Positions 46,426-57,004 of a stretch of 64,000 nt of DNA are shown here, piece by piece. The DNA is taken from contig NC_060900.1 of the NCBI RefSeq assembly GCF_014805685.1, forward strand, positions 9,225,450 through 9,289,449, written 5' to 3'. Each line of letters begins with the position of its first letter. Position 1 is the stretch's first letter. The notes under the pieces are model-generated. The model was not told the origin of the DNA. It saw nothing but the letters and a program-made list of their open reading frames with translations, and ran no database searches. The stretch comes from Silurus meridionalis. Taxonomy: Eukaryota; Chordata; Actinopteri; Siluriformes; Siluridae. A program made the position numbers and the translations under genes.

Positions 46426-46430
<5 letters not shown>

Positions 46431-46503
<73 letters not shown>
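46431..46503. repeat. (AT)n microsatellite
   Basis: AT run; at the corresponding place copy A has a shorter TA run (348-366), into which a Tc1-like element inserted. Confidence 0.97.
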
Positions 46504-46505
<2 letters not shown>

Positions 46506-47044
46506 TGTATAATATATTAACATTAACACAAAACTAATTAGAAATGTTGTTACATACTGAATGTATCCAGGCTGAACATCCACATATAGAACACAAGTAG
46601 AGAAAAGATGATGATCATCATGAATGTGTCTGTTCTCAGTCATGTTTACATCACTGACTCCATCTGTCTCATCCACGTTAACCCCAAAATTCTTACTGCC
46701 TTCTGCCTGCTGATTCTTAGCTTCGTAAAAAGAGTGAGAGTCAGGACTTTTTACACTAGCGGATTGAAAAAGACGCGCAGTAACAGGAAATCGGTTGTTC
46801 GGCTGAAATCGGGGCGCAGTGAAGATAAAAAATATATATTTTACCAAATCAATGGATTAAAACTAAAGTAACGAGCTGGTTTTGAAAATGTAAGAAGTAA
46901 AAAGTACAGATATTTGTGAAAAATGTAATGAGTAAAAGTAAAAAGTTGTCTGAAAAATAAATAGTGGAGTAAAGTACTGATACCAGAAAAAATCTACTTA
47001 AGTACAGTAACGAAGTATTTGTACTCCGTTAATTCCCACCTCTG

Positions 47045-47220
47045 GTCACCACAGCAGACCATGTTTGATTTGGCACGTTTTTACGCTGGATGCCCTTAAT
47101 AACGCAACCCTCCCCATTTATCCAGGCTTTCAACCGGCACTAAGGCTTATGTAACCTTAATGACTGGGGTTGGTTCCCTGACTGGGGCTCGAACCCGGCC
47201 GCATCCTATCCTAAATGTAG
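47045..47220 (-). repeat. tRNA-headed SINE fragment
   Basis: GTCACCACAGCAGACC to GGGGCTCGAACCCGG; same family as the copies at 17322 and 47523 and directly abutting the CAGAGGTGG repeat. Confidence 0.8.
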
Positions 47221-47522
47221 GTAACATCCAAGGCTATAATTTGTGATAGTGAAATATTATCCTGAAGCAAAAACTTTTTTTTAAAGAATCTGGAAAATGT
47301 TGGATATTTAAAATTTTAGTTTTACAAATGTACATACAGATGTGGCTATTAAGAATGCGCGTTTCCCCCCGCAATTTACCACTTTTCGTCCCGTGAAGTG
47401 CAGTGAAATGCTGTAGGCACTTTTTTCAGAATTTTAATGCATGTGATGTGCTTTGCAGAATAACCACCAGATGGCACAACATACTCCATCTCCAAACTAT
47501 CTTTAAATCTTTCTTATTAATT

Positions 47523-47740
47523 TCTTTCTTTCTTTCGGCTTCTCCCGTTAGGGGTCGCCACAGCGGATCCTCCGCAAGTTTGATTTGGCACATGTTTTAC
47601 GCTGGATGCCCTTCCTAACGCAACCCTCCCCAATTTATCCAGGCTTGGGACCGGCACTGAGAGTGGCTGGGGATGGTTCCTTGACCGGGTATCAAACCCG
47701 GGTCGCAGCTGCATCTTAACCACAAGACCACCGGGGGACC
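47523..47740 (-). mobile_element. Complete tRNA-headed SINE with 18-bp target duplication
   Basis: AAATCTTTCTTATTAATT is repeated exactly at 47505-47522 and 47741-47758. On the minus strand the element starts GGTCCCCCGGTGGTCTTGTG (A-box-like), has GGGTTTGATACCCGG (B-box-like), a GGAACCATCCCCAGCC body and the tail CTGTGGCGACCCCTAACGGG, then (GAAA)n. The head is tRNA-derived; the tail matches the RTE LINE. Confidence 0.92.
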
Positions 47741-47758
47741 AAATCTTTCTTATTAATT

Positions 47759-48396
47759 ATTAGTCTTATAAATTATTAACTGCGTTTAATGTTGCGATTG
47801 TAAGATAACATCCACAATAAAATATAATAGTATTAGACACAATGTATATTTAAATTGATTCAGTTGTTAGTTATTTTAGAAATAACTTGCCTACCAGCTT
47901 CTTATTTTTGTTTATATATTTATTTATTTCAAATTTAAAGATTAACCCCATTGCAGTCAAAAATACGAAGTGCAAAAGAGATTTAAGTGTATAATATAAG
48001 TGTATTATAATAATAGGTTACAGTTTTGTAGTCTTACTTAACAGAGACAAAACATTAATGAAGCATACAAACAAGACATTACAGACAAAAGACTAAATGG
48101 GCACTTAGTAGATCCCGATCGTTTTTTAATGCTAAAATACTGTCAAATTGTACTGTTTACAAGAAAGGCAGAAATTATCTTTATTATTTTTATTCAGATG
48201 ACCAATTACAGTTATTTACCTGCAGTCATTTATAGAAAAATATGTTTTAATGGTAGAATGTTATGCATGATTAATTTCTTACCGTTTGGTATAAAATAGT
48301 TTGTTTTCTGACTTAGGTATAAAAACACAAATTTAAGTTTATGTTTGTTATTTTCCTAATGAATGAAAAAACAAAAACAAAAACAAAAACAAAAAC

Positions 48397-48428
<32 letters not shown>

Positions 48429-48710
48429 TAAGACATTTTATTCCAAGAAGAACGTTTTGTACCGGCAATAAACGATAAACGAAAGGTAAGAAAGCCTTTT
48501 AATTAATTAATTAATTTTTTTTACCTATTTTTACATTTACCTCATTTTACACCTAAGTTTTTGCTGTACTTGTGTAATAACCTTTATACTGTCTACAGAA
48601 AGAAAACAAGCAATGTCCAGATTTTAAAAAAGCTGGGAACTCTCAGCTGGTAAAAAAAAAATAATAATCGAAATAACCGAATATTTTGATTGAACCCCTT
48701 TGTGGTCACC
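47759..48710. other. AT-rich spacer
   Basis: No gene or family recognised; a simple repeat lies at 48366-48430. Confidence 0.45.
48366..48430. repeat. (AAAAAC)n, poly-A and (TA)n
   Basis: Compound low-complexity run. Confidence 0.95.
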
Positions 48711-48715
48711 ATTAT

Positions 48716-49117
48716 TGTCACGCGAGGAAACTGGAGGCGAAAGCCGAAGTGAAAGCAAACGAAAGTTTATTTGAAACACAAGGCAAATCCAGATACACTC
48801 GCTGAAAAAAGGGTATAATATCCGGTGGGCGCAGAAGCAGCGCGGTCCACGGTGCATGGGAACAAACACCGGGCAGTCGGTGTATGAATCCCGGTGCGCT
48901 CGGGGAAGAAGCACGGTGCTGAACAGTCCAACGGAAAGCGTGTGACGGGCAGCAAAACCATGAAACAATAACTGACAGAGTGTGTGTGTAGGTGAGGGGT
49001 TTATATGGGTTAGGTGATGAATGAAATAAACGAGGTTCAGGTGTGTGTCCTTAGTATGCTGGGGATGAGCTACGAGTGGGCGGCCTGCACAGGAGAAGGA
49101 ACAGGTAGCTCCTGACA
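48716..49117 (-). repeat. 3' LTR of the chromovirus
   Basis: The element reads right to left, so this is its 3' LTR. The adjacent polypurine tract, GGGAGGGGTGG on the minus strand, occupies 49118-49128. Confidence 0.95.
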
Positions 49118-49119
49118 CC

Positions 49120-49357
49120 ACCCCTCCCAGGGGCGGCACGGACGCCCGGACTCTGCGGCGACCCCTAGCCCGGGCGCGGGCGGCGCGGGTGAGCGCGTGG
49201 AACTCCGCCAGCAACGCTGGGTCCAGCACGTCCGTCGGGCCACCCAAGACCGCTCCTCCGGGCCGTAGCCCTCCCAATCCACGAGGTACTCGAGGTGACC
49301 CCTGCGCCGCCTGGAATCCAAGACTTCCCGCACAGCATACACGTCCGGCTGCGCCAC
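49120..49357 (-). CDS. Chromodomain at the chromovirus integrase C-terminus
   Basis: The frame holds [20 protein letters not shown] followed by [12 protein letters not shown], a chromodomain with its aromatic cage positions (Tyr, Trp, and the W of DWEG). The frame then changes and the rest ([18 protein letters not shown]) reads in the frame of the longer ORF ending at 48624. Chromodomains target integration to particular chromatin, often methylated H3K9. An indel of one or two bases, not a stop, causes the break. Confidence 0.86.
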
Positions 49358-50618
49358 GACCTCCGGCTGGACGGACGTCGCGGGTCACCTGGAGGACGAG
49401 AGGAAGGCGAGACACACGGTTTTAGCAGGGACACATGGAAGGTGGGATGAATGCGGTACCGGGTGGCAGCTCCAGCCGGTAGGATACGTCTCCGATCTGC
49501 CTGGAAACCCTGAAGGGCCCGATGTACGGGGCTCAGCTTACGGCACGGCAGCTTCAGCCTCAGGTCCCGTGTCGACAACCATACCAGATCCCGGGCGGAA
49601 GCGAGGCCTCAGGCGCCTGGCGTCAGCGTGCGGCGAGTATTGCGAAGGGCCCGGCGCAACTGGGTGTCGCCGACTCCCAGACCCGGTTACTCTCCGGAAC
49701 CAGGCGTCCACCGAGTGCGTCGCTGGGCTCGTCCGACCACGGGAACAGGGGTGGCTGGAACCCCAGCACGCACTGGAAAGGGTGAGACCTGTGGAATCCT
49801 GCCGGAGCGAGTTCTGGGCGATTCGCCCAGGGCAGGAAACGAGCCCAGTCCTCCTGGTCCTGGCTGCAGTAAGTCCTCAGGTACCTGCCCAGCTCCTGGA
49901 TCTTCCGCTCCGCCTGGCCGTTCAACTGCGGGTGGTAACCCGGCGTTAGGTTCACCGAAACCCCAGGAGCTGGAAGAAGGCCTTCCACACCGAGGCGTGA
50001 ACTGGGGCCCACGATCTGAGACTATCTCCTCCGGAGACCAAAATTCCTGAATACGTGGGTGAACAGGGCCTCGGCTGTTTCGAGGGCGGTGGGCAGGCCC
50101 TTGAGGGGAACAAAACGGCAGGCTTTGGAGAAGCGGTCCACCGCTACCAGGACGCACGTGTGTCCCCCTGACCGTGGCAGGTCGGTCACGAAGTCGATCC
50201 CCAGGTGGGACCAGGGGCGCTGCGGGACGGGGAGTGGCACCAGCTTGCCTACGGGTAGGTGCCGTGGCACTTTTGACATGGCGCAGGTGGCACACCCCTG
50301 GACGAACCGGGTGATCTCCTCCGCCATCCCCGGCCACCAGTAACGCGTCTGGACGAGCTGAACTGTCCTCCTCTCCCCTGGGTGACCCGTGCCGGGCCCC
50401 TCGTGTACCGACTGCATGAGCCCTCGTCGGCAGGAGGTGGGGACAAAGACACGTCCCTCAGGACACCCCTCGGGGGCCGGTTCCTGGAGAAGCTGAGCGG
50501 ATCTCCCTGTCCACGTCCCAGACGATGGGCCCCACGACGAGTGTGGGAGGAAGGATGGGGTCCGGATCGCTGGGTTCCTCGGGCCCGAACACCCGGGAGA
50601 GGGCGTCGGCCTTACCAT
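49165..50618 (-). pseudogene. Chromovirus integrase (frames broken by indels)
   Basis: The zinc-binding part ([37 protein letters not shown]) and first catalytic Asp ([20 protein letters not shown]) are in the frame 50618-50022. The second Asp ([14 protein letters not shown]) lies in the frame 50337-49687. The Glu ([20 protein letters not shown]) lies in the frame 50012-49623. The post-core [18 protein letters not shown] and [17 protein letters not shown] segment lies in 49578-49165. All catalytic residues exist; only reading-frame slips separate them. Confidence 0.88.
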
Positions 50619-52099
50619 TAAGCGCCCCGGCTCGGTAGGTGACGTGGAACCGGAACCGAGTGAAGAAGAGGGCCCAGCGGGCCTGCCTGGGGTTGAGCCT
50701 CCGGGCCTCCCGTAGGTACTGGAGGTTCTTGTGGTCTGTGATAACAGTGAATGGGTGCTCGGCGCCCTCCAGCCAGTGCCTCCATTCGGCCAGAGCCATC
50801 TTTATTGCCAACAGCTCACGGTTGCCGATGTCGTAGTTCTGTTCAGCCGCTGAGAGCTTATGCGAAGTAAGCGCGGGGATGGAGCTGTGGCGGGTTGCCT
50901 GATAGCTGGGAGAGAGCCGCCCCTACGCCGGTGGAGGAGGCGTCGACTTCGACCACAAACGGTCTCCGGGGATCTGGATGACGTAACACAGGGGCGAGGC
51001 AGAAACGCTGGCGGAGCTCGTCGAAAGCCTCCTGAGCCTCTGGGGTCCATCTCAGGGTCCGTGCTTTACCCCTGAGGAGGGTCGTGAGGGGTGCCGTGAT
51101 CTGGCTGTAACCCTGGATGAACCGACGATAGAAGTTAGCAAAGCCCAGGAACCGTTGGAGCTCTTTGATTGACTCAGGAACGGGCCAGTTCCTTACAGCC
51201 TTCACCTTGCCTTCATCCATCTGTATTCCCCGTGCACTAATCACGTAGCCCAGGAACTGTATCTCGTCCAGGTGGAACTCGCACTTGGAGAGGTTCAGAT
51301 AGAGCTGGTGGGAACGAAGTGCCCCTAGTACGTCAAGCACGTGACGATGGTGCTCCTCCAGGTTACGTGAGTAGATCAGGATGTCATCGATGTAGACCAT
51401 GACACACTTCTGGAGGAAGGGCGGAGCACCTCGTTCATGAACCCCTGGAACACTGCCGGAGCGATCGAGGCCGTGCGGCATGACCCGGTACTCGTAGTGC
51501 CCTGAGGGTGTAATGAAGGCGGTCTTCCATTCGTCTCCTCTTCTGATGCGTACTAGGTTGTATGCGCTCCGGAGGTCGAGTTTGGAGAATACCCTAGCCT
51601 CCCTTAGGTCCTCCAGAGCTGACGGTACGAGAGGGAGGGGATAAGGGAGAGGAGCGATCTGGGCGTTTAGCTGCCGGTAGTCGATGCATGGACGAAGACC
51701 CCCGTCCTTCTTTCCCACAAAGAAAAAGCTTGAGGCTGCCGGTGAGGTGGATTGGGTGATGAACCCCTGCTGGAGCGCCTGTTGGACGTACTCCTCCATA
51801 GCTCGATGTTCAGGAGCGGATAGGGGATAGACACGGCCCTTGGGCAGCTTAGCCCCAGGAAGCAGGTCGATGCAGCAATCCCCAGGCCGGTGAGGGGGAA
51901 GACGAGTGGCTGCTTTGGCACAAAACACATCCTTGAATGCCTGGTATTCCACAGGAATCGCCGCCTGGGTCTTTGTGGTGGCTTCTTCCACCCTGGTGGC
52001 ACCGACCACGACCTTATGGACCCGTGTGGGTAGCTGGGAGAGGCAGTTTTCCCGGCAGTGTGCACTCCACTCTAGAATGTCGACGGGTCCCAGGAACAC
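50458..52099 (-). pseudogene. Chromovirus reverse transcriptase and RNase H
   Basis: The 413-residue frame starts near the protease boundary and contains [60 protein letters not shown] and [20 protein letters not shown] (YIDD catalytic box). It ends in [20 protein letters not shown] (RNase H first Asp). The stretch [20 protein letters not shown], where relatives read MPFGLANAPSVFQ, is a local frame slip corrected about 20 codons later. RNase H resumes at 50811 ([39 protein letters not shown]). Near-complete. Confidence 0.9.
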
Positions 52100-52536
52100 C
52101 GTGGGGCGTGTTGTTGTAACCAGGGCCGTCCCAAGATCACACTGACTGTAGAGTCGTCGAGTACCATGAACCGGATGTCCTCCCGATGGAACAGCCCCAC
52201 CTGGAGGGTGACAACTGGCGCACAGTACTTCACCCAGCCCCTTCCCAGTGGGCGGCCCTGGATGGTCTGGACGGCTAAGTCCTGGGAGCCCTCTCTCGGG
52301 GAGCCAAGGCGGTCGAGGCAGGCTTGGGAGATGAAGTTACCTGCTGATCCAGAGTCCACCAAAGCACATACGGAGACAGATAGGCTTGGGGTTAGAAGCA
52401 TTACCGTGAGCTTAGACAAAGGAGAGATGTCTGCAGGGAACTCAACAGTACTCACCGCCGTGCGAACGGGACGTCTGGTGCATCTGGCGATGGAATGACC
52501 CGGGTCACCGCAGTACAGGCACTTTCCGGTGGCCAA
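52072..52536 (-). CDS. Chromovirus zinc knuckle and aspartic protease
   Basis: An uninterrupted 154-residue frame with [14 protein letters not shown] (CX2CX4HX4C, end of gag) followed by [20 protein letters not shown], the DSG protease active site. It ends [19 protein letters not shown], the conserved protease C-terminus. In an intact element this is part of a gag-pol fusion; it overlaps the RT frame by 28 bases here. It processes the polyprotein. Confidence 0.9.
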   Translation of the reverse strand: MATGKCLYCGDPGHSIARCTRRPVRTAVSTVEFPADISPLSKLTVMLLTPSLSVSVCALVDSGSAGNFISQACLDRLGSPREGSQDLAVQTIQGRPLGRGWVKYCAPVVTLQVGLFHREDIRFMVLDDSTVSVILGRPWLQQHAPRCSWDPSTF

Positions 52537-53265
52537 TCGGCTGTTTCTCTCTCCTGGACAGCCTTTGTGAGCCCAGCTGCATTGGTTCGGGATCGGAAGC
52601 CGGGGTGGTTGCAGGATGGGTCCCTGAGGGATGGTGTATCGGTGGGCATGCCGCGAGCCGCTGTGAAAGGCCGATGGACTTTCCTATGAACTCCTCCAGC
52701 CCCATCCTGTCGTCATAGATCGCCATTGCCTGTTTAATTTCTGGTGTGAGTCCCACTCGATATATGCCCAGAAGCGCTGACTCGTTCCAACCACTAGATG
52801 CCGCCAGTGTGCGGAAGCGCAGGCTGTAAGCCGTGATGTCATCACTCCCCTGTCGCAAACTGAGCAGCTGGTCGGCGGTGGTTAGGACCCCGGAGGCGGC
52901 GCTGAAAACTTCCAGGAAGTGCGCGGTAAACAAAGCGTAGGTGTTTAATACTGGGCTCTCCGAGTCCCACAGCGATTGTGCCCAAGCTAGCGCTCTCCCG
53001 GAAAGTAGAGAAATAAAGAACGCTACCTTGGACCGTTCGGATGGGAACCGCTGCGGTTGCATCTCTATGTAGAGGTTCACCTGGAGCAGGAAGCGCGGCA
53101 CTCCGGCGCTTCTCCAGCGTCCCGGGGCGCCATGGGACTGCCGGTAACCGCAGGGGGGGTTGTTCGAGCCGCGGCTGTTGGAAAGGCGGCTTGCAGCGCG
53201 GCGACGAGATCCCGAACCGGGTCGGCGGAGCTGCTCCCGGAGGAGCCGCTGGGTCCGGTATCCAT
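52505..53265 (-). pseudogene. Chromovirus gag capsid region
   Basis: The likely start is 53265 ([20 protein letters not shown]), which lies 55 bases inside the 5' LTR. A frame slip near 53095 joins it to [20 protein letters not shown] and [20 protein letters not shown], the capsid fold of sushi-type chromoviruses. [20 protein letters not shown] and [20 protein letters not shown] complete it, and the frame ends at 52505 just past the zinc knuckle start. A longer open frame running into the LTR is read-through, not coding. Confidence 0.86.
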
Positions 53266-53319
53266 CTACAGGTAAGAGCCGGAAAACAGCTCCTACTGTT
53301 CTTCGTAGGTCAGTTATTC

Positions 53320-53721
53320 TGTCACGCGAGGAAACTGGAGGCGAAAGCCGAAGTGAAAGCAAACGAAAGTTTATTTGAAACACAAGGCAAATCCAGATAC
53401 ACTCGCTGAAAAAAGGGTATAATATCCGGTGGGGCGCAGAAGCAGCGCGGTCCACGGTGCATGGGAACAAACACCGGCAGTCGGTGTATGAATCCCGTGC
53501 GCTGGGAAGAAGCACGGTGCTGAACAGTCCAACGGAAAGCGTGTGACGGGCAGCAAAACCATGAAACAATAACTGACAGAGTGTGTGTGTAGGTGAGGGG
53601 TTTATATGGGTTAGGTGATGAATGAAATAAACGAGGTTCAGGTGTGTGTCCTTAGTATGCTGGGGATGAGCTACGAGTGGGCGCGGCCTGCACAGGAGAA
53701 GGAACAGGTAGCTCCCTGACA
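53320..53721 (-). repeat. 5' LTR of the chromovirus
   Basis: It matches the 3' LTR with no base substitutions found by eye; differences are single- or two-base indels in G/C runs. The primer-binding site next to it could not be matched to a specific tRNA. Confidence 0.95.
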
Positions 53722-53726
53722 ATTAT

Positions 53727-53955
53727 ACATTTGACCACTTTCAAAAAATAAATGTTTTTACAAGGCAATTGTATTGTATTTGTGTTTTCATTGAATTAAA
53801 CTAAATCATTTTTTATATTATTATTTTAAACTGCATTTTTAAAAGTACCAAAAATAACATACTGTACTACAGTATATAGCAAAATAATGATTTAGTGGTT
53901 TTCTTATATACAGCATAAAACATCTGAACAGGTATGTTGCAAAGACTTAAATGCT
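53727..53955. other. AT-rich spacer
   Basis: Nothing recognised. Confidence 0.4.
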
Positions 53956-54466
53956 ACTTTTTACAGAAGTGTGTGCCATAATGTGCTAAGATGCTGTTTG
54001 TCACAAGTCGTACGGGTGGGCAAACACACCTCATCCACCCTCACCCTTGGCACTGGAGCTCCCCAGGGTTGTGTTCTGAGCCCCCTGTTGTATTTACTGT
54101 ACATATGCGACTGTGTGGCCACTTCCAACTCCACCACCATCATCAAGTTTGCTGACTAAACTGGTGTGGTGAGCCTGATCTCCAACAACGATCAGATGGC
54201 CTACCTACAGAAGGTTAAAAACCTGGAGAAATGGTGCCAGGAGAACAACCTTCTCCTGAACGTCAGCAAGACTAAGGAGTTGATAGTGGACTTCAGCACG
54301 AAGCAGGAGCGGTCATACCACCCGCTAAACATCAACGGGACCCCAGTGGAGAGAGTGGACAGTTTCCAGTACTTAGGTGTTCACATCACACAGGACCTGT
54401 CTTGGTCCTGTCACATCAACAACCTGGTGAAAAAGGCCCGGCAGCGTATGTACCATCTGAGATTCT
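53956..54466 (+). pseudogene. L2-type LINE reverse transcriptase fragment
   Basis: [20 protein letters not shown] is followed by STTIIKFAD at the catalytic box, where the second Asp codon is replaced by TAA at about 54157. After that come KNLEKWCQENNLLLNVSKTK and YLGVHITQDLSWSCHINNLV. It is truncated on both sides; the right end abuts a Tc1 arm at 54467. Related to, but not the same copy lineage as, the LINE at 27.7-31.0 kb. Confidence 0.86.
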
Positions 54467-54655
54467 TAAGGCAAAATAATTTGCTAATAAATTCTTTAAA
54501 AATCAGACAATGTGATTTTCCAGATTTGTTTTTCTCATTTTGTCTCTCATAGTTGAAGTGAACCTATGATGAAAATCATACAGGCCTCTCTCATCTTTTT
54601 TAATAGAAGAACTTGTACAATTGGTGGCTGACTAAATACTTTTTTGCCCCACTGT
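54467..54655 (-). mobile_element. Tc1-like terminal arm
   Basis: On the minus strand it begins at CAGTGGGGCAAAAAAGTATT (54650 region) and runs through TAGTCAGCCACCAATTG and ATAGGTTCACTTCAACTATG, a known fish Tc1 arm. Only one arm is present, joined directly to the LINE fragment. Confidence 0.8.
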
Positions 54656-54915
54656 ATATGCTATAAATGGACATTCGGTGCAACCCAGATGAGGACAGGT
54701 TTCCTCTTGAGTCTGGTTCCTCTCAACGTTTCTTCCTTAAGCAATTTCGGGGAGTTTTTCCTTGCCACAGTCACCACCGGCTTGCTCATCAGGGACAAAC
54801 TTACTTATAAAGAACATATTCGCTTTTAATCACCACATTATCTGTGTAAAGCTGCTTTGAGACACTGTTCATTGTTAAAAGCACTATACAAATAAAAATG
54901 AATTGAATTGAATTA
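54656..54915 (-). repeat. Interspersed repeat, relative of 41762-41979
   Basis: Contains the complement of AACTCCCC..GAGAAACGTTGAGAGGAACC, AGTCTCAAAGCAGC and the (GAATT)n tail at 54897-54915; same family as the insert in Gypsy B, opposite orientation. Confidence 0.8.
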
Positions 54916-55980
54916 GTTTTTGAGAACAGGGATGATGGTGGAGGTTTTGAAGCAGGCTGCCACGTTGCATATCTCACGTGAGGTGTTTTGAAGATAACAC
55001 TGGAGATATTTGTTTATAACAGTAGTTCAGGTTAGATGGGAAAACAGAGTCTGGTCTGGCTGCTTTTTGGGGGTTTTGTCTCTTAAAATCTTATGTCTCT
55101 CTTAAGGTTGGAGAGTGTCCTTGTTGATTGTTTTTTTTAGAGGCCCCAGTCGCTGCTGTAGTGGGGGTGGGGGGTGAGGGGTGAATTTGATGGTAGGTGC
55201 AATAGCTGTGGTGTTGTGGGGAATAATATTTAAGCTGTCCCATTGTCTTTCAAATTGACAGTTAACTTTATCCAGGCTGTTGGAAACACAACATGTTTGG
55301 AGAGCTTTTATTTCTGCCTGTATGGAGAAGTTAGATGGACCATGATATGGTCAAAGATCTGGATAAAGTAATTAGTTTGTGATATGTTATCAGGGTGGTT
55401 GCATTGAGCGTGTTTGATTAAACAAAACGGAGCAGTACATAAGACTCGTTTGTTTGGACTATGATTTAATAGAAAGACGAGATTTATTGCTATTATTTAC
55501 AGGTATATATTTTTTCATGTAATTTTCTTATGGTGGCAGTTGCTACCCCCTTGCACCCTGGTAAATCCACCAATTCGCCAAGGACAATAATACATGAGTC
55601 CAGTGTGTATGCTCCACACTGGACCTGGTCGGTGAGCGTGCACTGTGCCTTTTGCACGTTGGCTTGCGGTAGAATGTAAACCCCATCCAGAAAGAATTAA
55701 TTAATTAACTCATACAGCGAGTAGAAGAGCTTATAGGTTATAAAAAAAAGGCTAAAAATCACTGTCACATTGCTGCACCAAAAACTGTTAATGTAGAAAC
55801 CTATACCTTCACCTTCCGTCTTGCCTGAAAGCTTAGTGTTGCGGTTCGCTATTAAAAGCTGGAATACTGCCACCTGCAGTGCAGAGTCCGGTATCCATTC
55901 ACACAGCCACATTTCTGTGAAGCGCATAACGGAGGACGAAGAAAAGTCTATTTTTTTTCCCAGCAGAAGCTGTAGTTGCT
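54916..55980 (-). pseudogene. Degenerate L2/Rex1-like LINE fragments
   Basis: The right part (55975-55740) encodes the endonuclease start: SSVMRFTEMWLCEWIPDSAL, VAVFQLLIANRNTKLSGKTE. The left part (54915-55000) encodes ICNVAACFKTSTIIPVLKN, the RT entry segment. The 700 bp between reads as weak, interrupted coding sequence. Whether these are one element or two is unclear. Confidence 0.65.
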
Positions 55981-56525
55981 GTAAGTTTATGTTCTTAGTA
56001 GTGTTTACCAGACTAACATTTAAAAAAAAAAAAATTACCTCACACAATATAAACCCTACAGTAATGTTAATAAAACCCATGGCAATCATGCAAAAACCAT
56101 CAATAATTAAATAATTCATATTTCATTTCTCTTTTAACTGTACATACACAATATGTATATACAGTATACACCTGCATATTATTGGCTTCAGTAACCGCAA
56201 GAAGTGGGAATGAAACACGGCTGCCCCCACTGGTAATGTACTTCATGTAAAAAGAAAACTTCACTACTTGCAGTGTTTTAATGGACCAATCTGTATGTGC
56301 ACACCTTGCCATTGATGGGTTGATTGTTTGTATAACATGTGCAGGGTCCCTGCTTAGGCAAGATGCAGTTCTAGCGCATAATCCTCTTCTATGGTTGTGA
56401 GTCATGTGCGCACCAAAAATGTGGATTGATTAAGAATGCTTGGATGTCAGTCCATATTAGTCTTAACACAAGCATGCTTAGTTTATGTTGAGTTATATGT
56501 TTAAATGCCATAGTCGGTCTCTGTC
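55981..56525. other. Spacer before the tRNA region
   Basis: AT-rich, with sequence near 56270-56480 that recurs in diverged form at 57640-57860 (CATGTGC.GGGTCCCTG..AGGC); part of the scrambled tRNA repeat. Confidence 0.5.
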
Positions 56526-56529
56526 AAAT

Positions 56530-56572
56530 GGCATGATGGCTTTGTAAACCGAATATCGCGGGTTCAGTGCTT
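56530..56572 (+). pseudogene. tRNA-Thr relic
   Basis: GGCATGATGG joins directly to TTTGTAAACCGAA and CGCGGGTTCA: the D arm and half the anticodon stem of a tRNA-Thr(CGU) are deleted, and the 3' half is diverged. Confidence 0.75.
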
Positions 56573-56649
56573 GTTCAGTGTATCATACCGCTATGCTCAA
56601 TTTTGGCGTTTGTGTTCTCCAGGCAAAGCTCAAATAAGCCCTCTTGAAT

Positions 56650-56721
56650 GGCATGATGGCCAAGTGGCAAGGCGTTGGTCTCGTAAACCGAAGATCATGG
56701 GTTCAATCCCCATTCATCCCT
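56650..56721 (+). tRNA. tRNA-Thr(CGU)
   Basis: 72 nt with acceptor GGCATGA/TCATCCC (one C-C mismatch at 3-70), anticodon loop CTCGTAA in stem TTGGT/ACCGA (anticodon CGT) and T arm ATGGG TTCAATC CCCAT. A box TGGCCAAGTGG and B box GGTTCAATCCC are intact. The body matches vertebrate tRNA-Thr(CGU). The acceptor mismatch leaves its function uncertain. Confidence 0.82.
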
Positions 56722-56932
56722 GTTTGGTAAATCATTCTTCTTTGCTCACTTTCATCTTGTGCAGTTCAATAAAATTTCTGTTCAACTTGAAGCAGCTTCT
56801 TGATTTGCCTTTGTGTTCTTCAGGCAAAGCTCAAATCGCAGGGCATTTGTGTTTTGCGATGTTTAAATATCGTTTGTAAGCTGCAAGCGTGAGGTCCTGG
56901 GCTGAATGCCTTACACTTCAACACATACAGCT

Positions 56933-57004
56933 GGGGATGTAGCTCAGTGGTAGAGCGCATGCTTCGCATGTATCAGGTTCTGGGTTCAAGCCCCAGCATC
57001 TCCA
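56933..57004 (+). tRNA. tRNA-Ala(CGC)
   Basis: GGGGATG/CATCTCC acceptor fully paired, D arm GCTC..GAGC, anticodon loop TTCGCAT (anticodon CGC), T arm CTGGG TTCAAGC CCCAG, A73. The 27-43 pair is C-C, the only defect seen. Matches vertebrate tRNA-Ala(CGC) closely. No clear poly-T terminator directly adjacent; TTTCTTT follows at about 57010. Confidence 0.88.

Larger units (their letters stand above)
48716..53721 (-). mobile_element. Gypsy chromovirus with matching LTRs
   Basis: Two 402-bp LTRs (48716-49117, 53320-53721), both TG...CA. ATTAT is duplicated at 48711-48715 and 53722-53726. The minus strand holds gag, zinc knuckle, protease, RT, RNase H, integrase and a chromodomain, in the order of chromoviruses. 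The internal region is strikingly GC-rich against its surroundings. LTR copies differ only by small indels. Confidence 0.95.

Noticed and set aside
48624..49415. 263-residue frame covering the 3' LTR
   Set aside because: Only its beginning overlaps real chromodomain-tail coding sequence; the rest is LTR sequence.
52505..53722. 405-residue open frame as one gag protein
   Set aside because: Its first third is read-through of the LTR; the real gag start (53265) lies in another frame.
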